A DNA stretch of 36,804 bases from Streptomyces gilvus (GTDB taxonomy: Bacteria; Actinomycetota; Actinomycetes; Streptomycetales; Streptomycetaceae): NCBI RefSeq assembly GCF_022513565.1, contig NZ_JAKWBE010000049.1:1-36804 (forward strand), in the 5' to 3' direction. Below are positions 1-10,053 of this stretch, piece after piece. The notes under the pieces were generated by a model. That model saw only the letters and a program-made list of their open reading frames with translations, was not told the origin of the DNA and ran no database searches. Position 1 is the stretch's first letter. Every line of letters begins with the position of its first letter. The position numbers and the translations under genes were made by a program.

Positions 1-1
1 C

Positions 2-510
2 CCCACCTGGGGCGTGTACTCCGGCTACGAACTGTGCGAGAACGTCCCCCTGCGCGAGGGCAGCGAGGAATACCTCGACTCGGAGAAGTACCAGCTGCGC
101 CCCCGCGACTGGGAGGCCGCCGAACGCGAGGGCCGCACCATCACCCCCCTCATCACCCGCCTCAACGCGATCCGCCGCGCGAACCCCGCGCTCAGGCAGC
201 TGCGCGATCTGCACTTCCACCATGCGGACCAGGACCCGGTGATCGCATACTCGAAACGGAGCGGTTCGAACACGGTTCTGGTGGTCGCGAACCTCGACCC
301 CCACCACACCCAGGAGGCCACGGTCTCGTTGGACATGCCGCAACTCGGCCTGGACTGGCACGAGTCGGTGCCGGTGCGCGACGAGCTCACCGGCGAGACC
401 TATCACTGGGGCAGGGCCAATTACGTGCGCCTGGAACCGGGCACCCGTCCCGCGCACGTGTTCACGCTCCTGCGACCGTCCACCCCGCAGATCGGAGGGT
501 CACCCACAAC

Positions 511-514
<4 letters not shown>
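2..514 (+). CDS. glgE: GlgE, alpha-1,4-glucan:maltose-1-phosphate maltosyltransferase (C-terminal part only)
   Basis: An open frame enters from the left edge and ends at TGA 512-514, giving the last ~170 residues. GlgE (GH13 family) transfers maltosyl units from maltose-1-phosphate onto alpha-glucan chains in the cytoplasm. The visible part reads from the end of the catalytic barrel (PTWGVYSGYE, ENVP, EYLDSEKYQ) through a helix (LNAIRRANPAL) into the C-terminal beta domain (VVANLDPHHTQEATVSLD, then DELTGETYHWGRANYVRLEPG). These are typical of actinobacterial GlgE. The TGA overlaps the treS ATG as ATGA, so translation is probably coupled, and treS, pep2 and glgB follow in the expected pathway order. 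The catalytic residues lie outside the window. The N-terminal boundary cannot be given. Confidence 0.93.
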
Positions 515-2211
<1,697 letters not shown>

Positions 2212-2229
2212 CAGCCCCGCGAACCCGGC

Positions 2230-2253
2230 GTGGGGCGGTTTCTCCCGCCCCAC
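2230..2253 (+). terminator. Hairpin between treS and pep2
   Basis: A perfect 9-bp stem (GTGGGGCGG at 2230-2238, CCGCCCCAC at 2245-2253) with loop TTTCTC lies 19 nt after the treS stop. No T-run follows. It sits in the only sizeable gap (94 nt) between the first genes of the operon, so it may be a partial terminator or a 3'-end stabiliser that tunes pep2-glgB expression relative to treS. That role is inferred. Confidence 0.45.
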
Positions 2254-2305
2254 CCGGGGCACGCATACGTAACACCCCGCCCACCCGGGGAAAGGACGCG
2301 ACGCC

Positions 2306-3697
2306 ATGTCGGAAGCCGTCACCCGTACCGCCACGACCAGCCCCGGCCTCCTTGCGTCACTGGACCCCCTGCTGCGCGAGTGGCTGCCCCGGCAGCGCTG
2401 GTTCGCCGGCAAGGGACGTCCGGTCACCGGGTTCTCACTGGTCGCCGCCACCGAGCTGCTCCCGGCCGAGGGCAAGCTGGGGCTCTACCACCTGCTGGTG
2501 CGCGCCCACCAGCCGTCCGCGCTGGGCGCGGAGGCCCACCCCGGCGACTGCTACCAGCTGCTCATAGGCGTGCGCGAGGCGCTGCCGCCCCGGCTGGCGC
2601 CCGCGCTGATCGGACATGTGGAGGAGGGCCCGCTCGCCGGACGCACGGTGTACGAGGCCCTGTACGATTCCCGGCCCGCCGAGGTGCTCCTGGAGGCACT
2701 GCGCTCCCAGGCCCGCATCGGCGGGCTGCGTTTCGAGCGGGAGCCGGGCCGGGAGATCCGGGCCGGACTCGTCCCACGGCTGATGACCGCCGAGCAGTCG
2801 AACTCGTCGGTCGTCTACGGAGATACGTTCATCCTGAAGCTGCTGCGCCGGGTGGTGCCCGGCGTCAACCCCGACCTGGAGCTGCCGCTGGCGCTGGCCC
2901 GCGAGGGCTGCCCCCGGGTGCCCCCGCCGACGGCGTGGCTGCGGGCGGAGCTGGGCGGGGAGCCGTACGTCCTGGGCGTGCTGCAGCCCTTCCTGCAGGG
3001 CGCGTCCGACGGCTGGGAGCTGGCCCTCAGGGAACTCGCCAAGGGCGAGGACTTCGGCGCCGAGGCGCGGGCGCTGGGGCGTGCGACGGCCGAGGTGCAC
3101 ACGGCGCTGGCCCGTGCGCTGCCGACGGTGACGCTCGGCCACCGGCAGATGGAACTGCTGGCCGGCGGCATGATCGAGCGGCTGGAGGCGGCGGCGCAGG
3201 CGGTACCGGTGCTGCGGCCGCACGTGCCGGCCCTGCGCTCGGCGTTCACGGCGCTGGCCGACCTCGCGGCCGAGGGCCGTGTCTGGACCGCGCAGCGCGT
3301 CCACGGGGATCTGCATCTCGGGCAGTGTCTGCGCTCTCCGGGCGGTCAGTGGTGGCTGATCGACTTCGAGGGCGAGCCGGCCAGGCCGCTGGCCGAGCGG
3401 CGGATGCCGCAGCCGCCGGTGCGGGACGTCGCGGGCATGCTGCGGTCCTTCGACTACGCGGCGCACTCCGCGGGGCCGCAGGCCGCGGAGGACTGGGCCG
3501 AGACCTGCCGGGCCGCCTACTGTTCCGGATACGCCGAGGTCAGCGGCGCGGATCCGCGCACCGACCCGGTACTGCTGCGGGCCTGTGAGACCGACAAGGC
3601 GATCTACGAGGTCGTCTACGAAGCCCGGCACCGGCCTGACTGGCTGGCGGTGCCGATGACGGCGATAGAGCGTTACGCCACGTCCGACCTGTACTGA
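2306..3697 (+). CDS. pep2: Maltokinase (Pep2/Mak)
   Basis: A 463-residue kinase that phosphorylates maltose with ATP to maltose-1-phosphate, the GlgE donor. The fold is aminoglycoside-phosphotransferase-like: an N-terminal cap with LPRQRWFAGKGRPV (about 27-40), an ATP-lobe lysine in FILKLLRRV (about 175-183), the catalytic loop HGDLHLGQ (333-340) and metal-binding IDFEGEP (352-358). These are diagnostic for mycobacterial and streptomycete Mak/Pep2. The start is ATG 2306, with GGGGAAAGGA about 9-18 nt upstream. It lies between treS and glgB, as in other GlgE-pathway operons. Length is typical. Confidence 0.95.
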   Translation: MSEAVTRTATTSPGLLASLDPLLREWLPRQRWFAGKGRPVTGFSLVAATELLPAEGKLGLYHLLVRAHQPSALGAEAHPGDCYQLLIGVREALPPRLAPALIGHVEEGPLAGRTVYEALYDSRPAEVLLEALRSQARIGGLRFEREPGREIRAGLVPRLMTAEQSNSSVVYGDTFILKLLRRVVPGVNPDLELPLALAREGCPRVPPPTAWLRAELGGEPYVLGVLQPFLQGASDGWELALRELAKGEDFGAEARALGRATAEVHTALARALPTVTLGHRQMELLAGGMIERLEAAAQAVPVLRPHVPALRSAFTALADLAAEGRVWTAQRVHGDLHLGQCLRSPGGQWWLIDFEGEPARPLAERRMPQPPVRDVAGMLRSFDYAAHSAGPQAAEDWAETCRAAYCSGYAEVSGADPRTDPVLLRACETDKAIYEVVYEARHRPDWLAVPMTAIERYATSDLY

Positions 3698-3760
3698 CTT
3701 GTACCGTCCTGTTCTGAGCTACTCCCGTTCCCCCGTCCCTTCGCCGAGGAGGCGCCGCCC

Positions 3761-6700
3761 GTGACCCCCCGCCCCACGTCCAGCGGTCCGGATCCCAAGA
3801 AGACGGCCGAGGACAAGGCCGTCAAAGCCGCGAAGAGTGTGAAGAAGGCGGTGAAGAAGGCCGCGGACAAGGTCACGCCCGGGAAGACAGCGGCGCATGC
3901 CACGCCGACGCCCCCGAAGGCCCCTGCGGGCGCGGCCCCGGCGGAAAAGGTGACAGCCAAGAAGGCGACGGCGAAGAAGGCAACCGCGCAGAAGGCGACC
4001 ACCACCGAGCCCGCGGCCAAGAAGACGTCGGCGAAGAAGGCGACTGCGGAGGGCACGGCGCTGAAGAAGACAGCCGCAGCGAAGAAGGTCGCCGGTGAGG
4101 TTCCAGCGGCGAAGAAGACAGCCACGGCCAAGAAGGCCGCTGGTGAGGGTACGGCAGCGGTGAAGAAGACGGCAGCGAAGAAGGTCGCTGCGGAAGGTTC
4201 GGCGGCGGCCAAGAAAACGGCCGCGAAGAGGTCGACCGGCGACAACGCGGCGCTGAAGAAGACAGCCGCCAAGAAGGTCGCCGGCGAGGGGACTGCGCTC
4301 AAGAATGCAGCGGCGAAGAAGGCGACCGCTGCGGGCGCGGTGAAGAAGGCGGTCGCCAAGAAGGCTCCGGCGAAGGCCGCCTCTTCCGCTACGGCTGCCA
4401 AGAAGGCCGCGGCCGAGAAGGCGGTCGCCAAGAAGGCGGTGACGGCGAAGGCCGCAGCAAAGAAGGCGACCACTGCGAAGAGGGCCCCCGCCAAGGCGGC
4501 GGCCTCGAGGGCGGCGGTCAGCAAGGCCACCGCGGCGACGCAGGCGGCTGCTGCCGCGCCGGCGGAGGCGACGTCGGCCGAGACCGTGCCGTCGACTGCC
4601 GCCGTGCGGCAACCGGCCACGACGACTGCCTCCGCGACGGAGCAACTCACCGCGGCGAGCGCCTCCGCCCAGCCCGGCAGCACGGGCACCCCGGAGCAAC
4701 CCGCCGCCCCGAGCGGCGGTTCGGCACGCGAGCCACTCGCCGCCACCCCGGAGCAAGCGGGCGGCGAAAAGACTCCCGAGCGCCCCGCCCCCGCGAGCGG
4801 CACGGCGGCGGAGCCCCTTGCCGCCGCCCCTGCCACGTCCCCCGAACAGTCCGCCCCCGCGAGCGGCTCCGCACCCGAGCCGCTTGCCGCCGCCGCACCC
4901 GGGTCCGTCGCTCTCGGGTGGGAGGATCGGGAGCGGTTGGTGGGGGGGACGCATCATGATCCGCACGCCGTGCTGGGGGCCCACCCCGTGGACGGGGGCG
5001 TGGCGTTCCGGGTGTTCCGGCCCTACGCGTTGGGCGTGAGCGTCGTCGCCGGGGAGTTGCGGGCGGAGTTGGCGGACGACGGGGACGGGTTCTTCTCCGG
5101 GCTGCTGCCGGTGTCGGAGGTGCCGCCGGGGTACCGGCTGCTCGTGACCTACGAGGGGTCCGTGCGGGACGTCGAGGACGCGTACCGCTTCCTGCCCACG
5201 CTCGGCGAGCTGGACCTGCATCTGATCGGTGAGGGCCGGCACGAGGAGTTGTGGAAGGTGCTCGGCGCGCATCCGATGACCCACCAGGGCGTCACCGGCA
5301 CCCGCTTCTCCGTCTGGGCCCCCAACGCGCGTGGCGTCCACGTGGCCGGCACCTTCAACTTCTGGGACGGCACCGGGTACCCGATGCGCTCCCTCGGCTC
5401 CTCCGGTGTGTGGGAGCTGTTCGTGCCCGGCATCGGCGAGGGCGAGCTGTACAAGTTCCAGATCACCCGCCCCGACGGCTCCAAGACCCTGCGCGCCGAC
5501 CCCCTGGCCCGCCGCACCCAGGCCCCGCCGGAGACCTCGTCGATCATCACCGCCGCGCACCACGAGTGGGGCGACGAGGAGTGGCTGGCCCGCCGCGCGG
5601 ACCTGCCCGCGCACGAGGCGCCGTTCTCCGTGTACGAGGTCCATCTGCCCTCCTGGCGCCCTGGACTGACGTACCGTCAACTCGCTGAGCGGCTCCCCGC
5701 GTACGTCAAGGACCTCGGCTTCACGCACGTCGAGCTGATGCCGGTCGCCGAGCACCCCTTCGGCGGCTCCTGGGGCTACCAGGTCACCGGCTTCTACGCG
5801 CCGACGGCCCGCCTGGGCACCCCGGACGACTTCCGGTACCTGGTCGACGCGCTCCACCAGGCCGGCATCGGCGTCCTGATGGACTGGGTGCCGGCGCACT
5901 TCCCGCGCGACGACTGGGCGCTCGCGGAGTTCGACGGCCGCCCGCTGTACGAGCACGAGGACCCGCTGCGGGCGGCGCACCCCGACTGGGGCACCCTGGA
6001 GTTCGACTTCGGCCGCCGCGAGGTGCGCAACTTCCTGGTGGCGAACGCAATTTACTGGTGCGAGGAGTTCCACATCGACGGTCTGCGCGTGGACGCCGTC
6101 GCCTCCATGCTCTACCTGGACTACTCGCGCGAGCCGGGGCAGTGGGTGCCGAACGAGCACGGCGGCCGGGAGAACCTGGACGCCGTCGCCTTCCTGCAGG
6201 AGATGAACGCGACCGTGTACCGGCGGGTGCCGGGCGTGGTGACGATCGCGGAGGAGTCGACGGCCTGGGACGGCGTCACGCGCGCCACGCACCACCGGGG
6301 CCCGGGCGGCTTCGGCGGGCTCGGCTTCGGCCTGAAGTGGAACATGGGCTGGATGCACGACTCGCTGGACTACATGAGCCACGAGCCGATCCACCGCAAG
6401 TACCACCACAACGAGATGACGTTCTCGATGGTGTACGCGTACAGCGAGAACTACGTCCTGCCCATCTCGCACGACGAAGTCGTCCACGGCAAGCGCTCGT
6501 TGGTCTCGAAGATGCCGGGCGACTGGTGGCAGCAGCGGGCCAACCTCCGCGCCTACCTGGCCTTCATGTGGTCGCACCCGGGCAAGCAACTGCTCTTCAT
6601 GGGGCAGGAGTTCGCGCAGGGCGCGGAGTGGTCGGAGGCGCGCGGCCCGGACTGGTGGCTGCTCGACCCGGGGTACGGCGCCGAGGCCGACCACCGGGGC

Positions 6701-7090
6701 GTGCTCGACCTGGTCCGCGATCTCAACACCGTGTACCGGCACAGCCCGGCGCTGTGGCAGCAGGACATCCAGCCGGCGGGCTTCGAGTGGATCGTGGGCG
6801 ACGCGGCCGACGACAACGTCTTCGCGTTCCTGCGGTACGCCACCGACGGCACCCCGCTGCTGGCCGTCTCCAACTTCTCCCCGGTGGTCCGCCATGACTA
6901 CCGTCTGGGGGTTCCGGACGACGTCCCCGCCTGGCACGAGGCGGTGAACACGGACGCCGCGCGCTACGGCGGCACCGACGTCACCAACCCGGACGACATC
7001 AAACCGGAGCCGCACCCCTGGCACGGCCGCCCGGCCTGCATCCGGCTGACCCTGCCCCCGCTGGCGACGCTCTGGCTGCGCCCGGCCTGA
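3761..7090 (+). CDS. glgB: 1,4-alpha-glucan branching enzyme GlgB with a long Lys/Ala-rich N-terminal extension
   Basis: An 1109-residue protein. Residues from about 385 on (LGWEDRERLVGG, HHDPHAVLGAHP) form a complete branching enzyme of ~725 residues: a CBM48-type domain (FSVWAPNARGVHVAGTFNFW), then a GH13 barrel with DGLRVDAVASMLY (nucleophile Asp778), TIAEEST (Glu831) and SHDEVVHGK (Asp905), then a C-terminal beta domain. It forms the alpha-1,6 branches of the glucan built by GlgE. Residues ~15-250 are an extra tail of repeated AKKA/AAKK units resembling histone H1 or HupS tails. Residues ~280-384 hold Pro/Glu/Ala-rich repeats of the PEQ-PAPASGSAPEPLAA type. Translation starts at GTG 3761 and the tail is in the same frame without interruption. 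Typical GlgBs lack such a tail or have a short one. Confidence 0.94.
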   Translation: MTPRPTSSGPDPKKTAEDKAVKAAKSVKKAVKKAADKVTPGKTAAHATPTPPKAPAGAAPAEKVTAKKATAKKATAQKATTTEPAAKKTSAKKATAEGTALKKTAAAKKVAGEVPAAKKTATAKKAAGEGTAAVKKTAAKKVAAEGSAAAKKTAAKRSTGDNAALKKTAAKKVAGEGTALKNAAAKKATAAGAVKKAVAKKAPAKAASSATAAKKAAAEKAVAKKAVTAKAAAKKATTAKRAPAKAAASRAAVSKATAATQAAAAAPAEATSAETVPSTAAVRQPATTTASATEQLTAASASAQPGSTGTPEQPAAPSGGSAREPLAATPEQAGGEKTPERPAPASGTAAEPLAAAPATSPEQSAPASGSAPEPLAAAAPGSVALGWEDRERLVGGTHHDPHAVLGAHPVDGGVAFRVFRPYALGVSVVAGELRAELADDGDGFFSGLLPVSEVPPGYRLLVTYEGSVRDVEDAYRFLPTLGELDLHLIGEGRHEELWKVLGAHPMTHQGVTGTRFSVWAPNARGVHVAGTFNFWDGTGYPMRSLGSSGVWELFVPGIGEGELYKFQITRPDGSKTLRADPLARRTQAPPETSSIITAAHHEWGDEEWLARRADLPAHEAPFSVYEVHLPSWRPGLTYRQLAERLPAYVKDLGFTHVELMPVAEHPFGGSWGYQVTGFYAPTARLGTPDDFRYLVDALHQAGIGVLMDWVPAHFPRDDWALAEFDGRPLYEHEDPLRAAHPDWGTLEFDFGRREVRNFLVANAIYWCEEFHIDGLRVDAVASMLYLDYSREPGQWVPNEHGGRENLDAVAFLQEMNATVYRRVPGVVTIAEESTAWDGVTRATHHRGPGGFGGLGFGLKWNMGWMHDSLDYMSHEPIHRKYHHNEMTFSMVYAYSENYVLPISHDEVVHGKRSLVSKMPGDWWQQRANLRAYLAFMWSHPGKQLLFMGQEFAQGAEWSEARGPDWWLLDPGYGAEADHRGVLDLVRDLNTVYRHSPALWQQDIQPAGFEWIVGDAADDNVFAFLRYATDGTPLLAVSNFSPVVRHDYRLGVPDDVPAWHEAVNTDAARYGGTDVTNPDDIKPEPHPWHGRPACIRLTLPPLATLWLRPA
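3950..4500 (+). repeat. Degenerate Lys/Ala codon repeats in glgB
   Basis: Within the glgB coding sequence, units of about 12-15 nt built on GCGAAGAAGGCG (Ala-Lys-Lys-Ala) recur for ~550 bp, interspersed with Gly-Glu-Gly and Ala-Thr codons. They encode the basic tail. Such repeats can expand or contract by slippage or recombination, so tail length probably varies between strains (inference). Confidence 0.8.
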
Positions 7091-7107
7091 CCGCTCCCGG
7101 AGCAGGC

Positions 7108-7130
7108 GCCCGGGGCGCACAGCCCCGGGC
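7108..7130. terminator. Bidirectional hairpin between glgB and the P450 remnant
   Basis: A perfect 9-bp stem, GCCCGGGGC (7108-7116) and GCCCCGGGC (7122-7130), with loop GCACA, lies 18 nt after the glgB stop and 6 nt before the 3' end of the convergent gene. This is the usual GC-rich, U-poor Streptomyces terminator placed between converging genes. Confidence 0.75.
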
Positions 7131-7135
7131 CCCGC

Positions 7136-7702
7136 TCAGCGGTTCCCGAACATCAGCCTCCGCAGCGCCGACAGCAGCCCCCGCACCTGGCTGTCACCCC
7201 GGCCCGCGTCGACCGCGACGGGCTCCTCCCGCGACCCGGGGACGGAAGGACGTACCCGGCCGCTCAGCTCGTACCGCACCGGCAGCAGTCTCAGTCCCCG
7301 CACCACCGGTCCCGCCCGCCACGGCAACTGGTCGGGCGGCAGGGTCAGTTCGGCCTTGGTGAAGTGGTCGAAGACGCGGCCCACCGCGGTGGTCACGATC
7401 ATGCCGCCCAGTTCGCGCCAGTCGTGGGGCAGGCGTCCCTCGGCCCGGGCCCGCCAGTACCGGACGTCCCGTCGCCACTGGTTCTCGTGCTTCAGGACCT
7501 CCAACACCTCGCGGTAGTCGAGAACCAGCCACACGGGCACGCCCATCAGCCCGACCGGAGCCACCGGACCGTGCGTGCGCCGCAGCCTGTCGTACACCGC
7601 CCCGGGGTCGGCGTCGAACTCAGCCGTGAGCAGCGGCTGGACGGGCAACGACTCGAGCCGGGGACGGTCGGCCGGCGCGCCGGTGTACGAGTGGGCTTCC
7701 AT
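7136..7702 (-). pseudogene. Cytochrome P450 remnant with an internal in-frame deletion
   Basis: The 188-residue frame reads as two ends of a cytochrome P450 joined together. Residues ~20-94 match a P450 N terminus (DPGAVYDRLRRTHGPVAPV, then WLVLDYREVLEVLKHENQW, then RDVRYWRARAEGRLP). Residues ~95-140 match the segment after the haem loop (RELGGMIVTTAVGRVFDHF, then LTLPPDQLPWRAGPVVRGL, then RLLPVRYEL). About 280 residues of a ~400-residue P450 are missing, including the I-helix, ExxR and the haem-cysteine loop. There is no cysteine anywhere in the product from Met at 7702. It cannot be a working P450. The frame is open, so the deletion was in-frame; it may be a decaying gene or a short protein with a new role. 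I use ATG 7702; no clear ribosome site is seen. Confidence 0.75.
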
Positions 7703-7756
7703 GACGCAACGCATACCGCACCGGCCGTGCACGAGCAGTGACCATGGCGGGAACTG

Positions 7757-10030
7757 TTACGGCTTGGTGATCCCCGGGGCGCCCGTGTCGCCAAGCCCCT
7801 TCGGCAGCCGGCCGGTGTGCAGCACGCCCAGCCGCTGGGTGGCCCGGGTCAGCGCCACATACAGGTCGCTGGTGCCGTACAGGCCCGGCTCGACCACCAG
7901 CACGGAGTCGAATTCCAGCCCCTTCGACTGCCGCGGGTCGAGCAGGACGACGGTTCGGGTCAGGTCCGGCTCCGCGCCGGCCGTCACCCCGTCCAGCCGG
8001 GCCGCGAGCCTGCGGTGCAGATGGCGCGGGGCGATGACCGCGAGCCGGCCCTCGGCGGGGGTCAGCTCCTTCACCGCCTCGGCGACCGCGCCGGGCAGGT
8101 CGTCGGTGGCGCGCACCCAGGGCCGTACCCCGGTCGAACGGATCGAGCTCGGCGGCTCGAAGTCGGGGTTGTCGGCGCGTACGACGGCCGCCGCCAGGTC
8201 CATGATCTCGGCGGGGGTGCGGTAGTTGACGCCCAGACGGGTGTGCTCCCAGCGGTCCTCGACGTAGGGCTCGAGGATCTTCTCCCAGGAGCCGACGCCC
8301 GCCGCCTCCGCGGTCTGCGCCGGGTCGCCGACCAGGGTCATCGAGCGGGTCGGGCTGCGCCGCATGAGCAGCCGCCAGGCCATCGGCGACAGCTCCTGCG
8401 CCTCGTCCACGATGATGTGCCCGAAGGCCCAGGTGCGGTCGGCCGCCGCGCGCTCGGCGGCGCTGCGGTGGTCGTCCTCCTCCTGCCGTTCGGCGAACCG
8501 CTCGGCGTCGATGATGTCGTGCGCGGACAGCACCTCGGAGCCGTCGGGGTCGCTGTCCTCCTTGTCCTCGAACTCGTAGGTCCGGGAGGCGAAGGACACG
8601 TCCAGCACGCCCTGCGCGTAGGCGATCCGGGTCTCCCGCTCGCGCTCGGCCCTCGCCCGGGCGAACCGCTCGTCCACGCCGAGCAGTTCGGCCGCCTCGT
8701 CGAGCAGCGGGACGTCCGCCACGGTCCAGGCGCGGGTCACCGGGCGGCGGATGGCGGCCGCGTCCTCGTCCGAGACGTAGCCGACGGGGTCGGCGAGGAA
8801 GTCCGCGACCAGCCGCTGCGGGGTCAGCCGCGGCCACAACTGGTCGATGGCGGCCCAGACTTCGGGGTTCTCGGCGATCTCGTCGCGGATCTGGGTGATG
8901 TCGGCGGCGTCCAGCAGACTGCCGCCGTCGTAGGGGTCGGTGCCGACGCGCTCGGCGTACAGCTCGGTGAGCGTGTTCAGGATGTGGCCCTCGAAGTGCT
9001 CCCGGGCCACGTTGTGCGGCAGCCGGGCGGCCCGGGTCTTCTCGCGGGCGACCCTCACCAGGCCGTCGTCGAGCATCAGCACCTCCCGGTCGTGCTCGAT
9101 CGCGATCACCGGGTCGGGCAGCGCCTGCCAGTCGCGTACGACGTCGGCGAGCACGTCCGCCATGTCGGCGCGGCCCTTCACGGCGGCCGCCTCCCGTGTG
9201 TCCGTGGCCGTCGCCCGCACCCCGGGGAACAGTTCCCCGACGGTGGCGAGCAGTACGCCGGTCTCGCCGAGGGCCGGCAGTACCTCGCCGATGTAGCCGA
9301 GGAAGGCGGGGTTGGGGCCGACGATGAGCACGGCCCGCTTGGCGAGCAGTTCCCGGTGCTCGTAGAGGAGGAAGGCGGCCCGGTGCAGCGCGACGGCCGT
9401 CTTGCCGGTCCCGGGGCCGCCCTCGACCACCAGCACGCCGCGGTGGGGTGCCCGGATGATCTCGTCCTGCTCGGCCTGGATGGTCTGCACGATGTCGTGC
9501 ATACGGCCGGTGCGGGCCGCGTCGAGGGCGGCGAGCAGCACGGCGTCCCCGGTCGGGTCCTCGTGGCCGGTGCGCTCCCGGTCGCCGAGGTCGAGGATCT
9601 CGTCGTGCAGGGCGGTGACGGTACGGCCGCCGGTGGTGATGTGCCGGCGCCGGCGCAGGCCCATCGGGGTGTGGCCGGTGGCCAGGTAGAAGGGGCGGGC
9701 GACGTCTGCGCGCCAGTCGATGAGGATCGGGGTGCGCTCGGCGTCGTCGGTGCGCAGTCCGATGCGGCCGATGTGGTGGTTGGCGCCGGAAGTCAGGTCG
9801 ATCCGGCCGAAGCAGAGCGAGCCGTCCACCGCGTTCAGGGCGGCCAGCAGTCCGGAGCGCTCGGCGACCAGGATGTCCCGCTCCAGCCGGGCCTGCATGG
9901 GCGTGTTCCCCTGGCCGAGCGCGTCCGTGACACCGGCCTCGGTGTCTCCGCGCAGGGCGTCCACACGGGCGTAAAGCCTGTCGATGAATTCCTGCTCACC
10001 GCGAATTTCATCGCTGTTTGACAATTCCAC
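7757..10030 (-). CDS. HelD/HelR-type superfamily 1 helicase-like ATPase (RNA polymerase-associated)
   Basis: A 757-residue UvrD-like protein. The N-terminal coiled region (about 1-65) is followed by the HelD hallmark RIGLRTDDAERTPILIDWRA (starting at residue 89) and FYLATGHTP. Walker A GGPGTGKT is at 204-211, the Walker B/DEAQ box FGHIIVDEAQEL at about 536-547, QTAEA and GVNYRTPAEI further on, and the C-terminal motifs QSKGLEFDSVLVVEP and YVALTRATQRLGVLH. HelD proteins use ATP to dislodge stalled or rifamycin-bound RNA polymerase from DNA; HelR of Streptomyces gives rifamycin tolerance this way. The start is GTG 10030 with GGGAG just upstream. A TTGCGC-N18-TATATT promoter (10124-10129 and 10100-10105 on this strand) would give a ~63-nt leader. 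I do not see a recognisable rifamycin-associated element. Assignment to class II HelD/HelR is by motif only. Confidence 0.88.
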   Translation of the reverse strand: MELSNSDEIRGEQEFIDRLYARVDALRGDTEAGVTDALGQGNTPMQARLERDILVAERSGLLAALNAVDGSLCFGRIDLTSGANHHIGRIGLRTDDAERTPILIDWRADVARPFYLATGHTPMGLRRRRHITTGGRTVTALHDEILDLGDRERTGHEDPTGDAVLLAALDAARTGRMHDIVQTIQAEQDEIIRAPHRGVLVVEGGPGTGKTAVALHRAAFLLYEHRELLAKRAVLIVGPNPAFLGYIGEVLPALGETGVLLATVGELFPGVRATATDTREAAAVKGRADMADVLADVVRDWQALPDPVIAIEHDREVLMLDDGLVRVAREKTRAARLPHNVAREHFEGHILNTLTELYAERVGTDPYDGGSLLDAADITQIRDEIAENPEVWAAIDQLWPRLTPQRLVADFLADPVGYVSDEDAAAIRRPVTRAWTVADVPLLDEAAELLGVDERFARARAERERETRIAYAQGVLDVSFASRTYEFEDKEDSDPDGSEVLSAHDIIDAERFAERQEEDDHRSAAERAAADRTWAFGHIIVDEAQELSPMAWRLLMRRSPTRSMTLVGDPAQTAEAAGVGSWEKILEPYVEDRWEHTRLGVNYRTPAEIMDLAAAVVRADNPDFEPPSSIRSTGVRPWVRATDDLPGAVAEAVKELTPAEGRLAVIAPRHLHRRLAARLDGVTAGAEPDLTRTVVLLDPRQSKGLEFDSVLVVEPGLYGTSDLYVALTRATQRLGVLHTGRLPKGLGDTGAPGITKP

Positions 10031-10047
10031 TCCCGGCCAGATATGCT
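10018..10047 (+). promoter_or_regulatory. Near-consensus sigma-70 (HrdB-type) promoter reading rightward from the helD 5' end
   Basis: TTGACA at 10018-10023, an 18-nt spacer, and TATGCT at 10042-10047. This is the best promoter match noticed in the window. The -35 box overlaps the first codons of helD on the opposite strand. The expected start of transcription is about 10054. It reads into the terminator at 10113-10150. Confidence 0.65.
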
Positions 10048-10053
10048 GTGCTC

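Noticed and set aside
3950..4500. A possible separate histone-like gene upstream of glgB
   Set aside because: The Lys/Ala repeats are in the same uninterrupted frame as the branching enzyme, with no stop or second start signal before the GH13 domain.
3719..7120. 1133-codon open frame antisense to glgB
   Set aside because: Its Arg/Leu/Gly-rich translation mirrors the Lys/Ala repeats and GH13 domain of glgB on the + strand. No start signal or family match.
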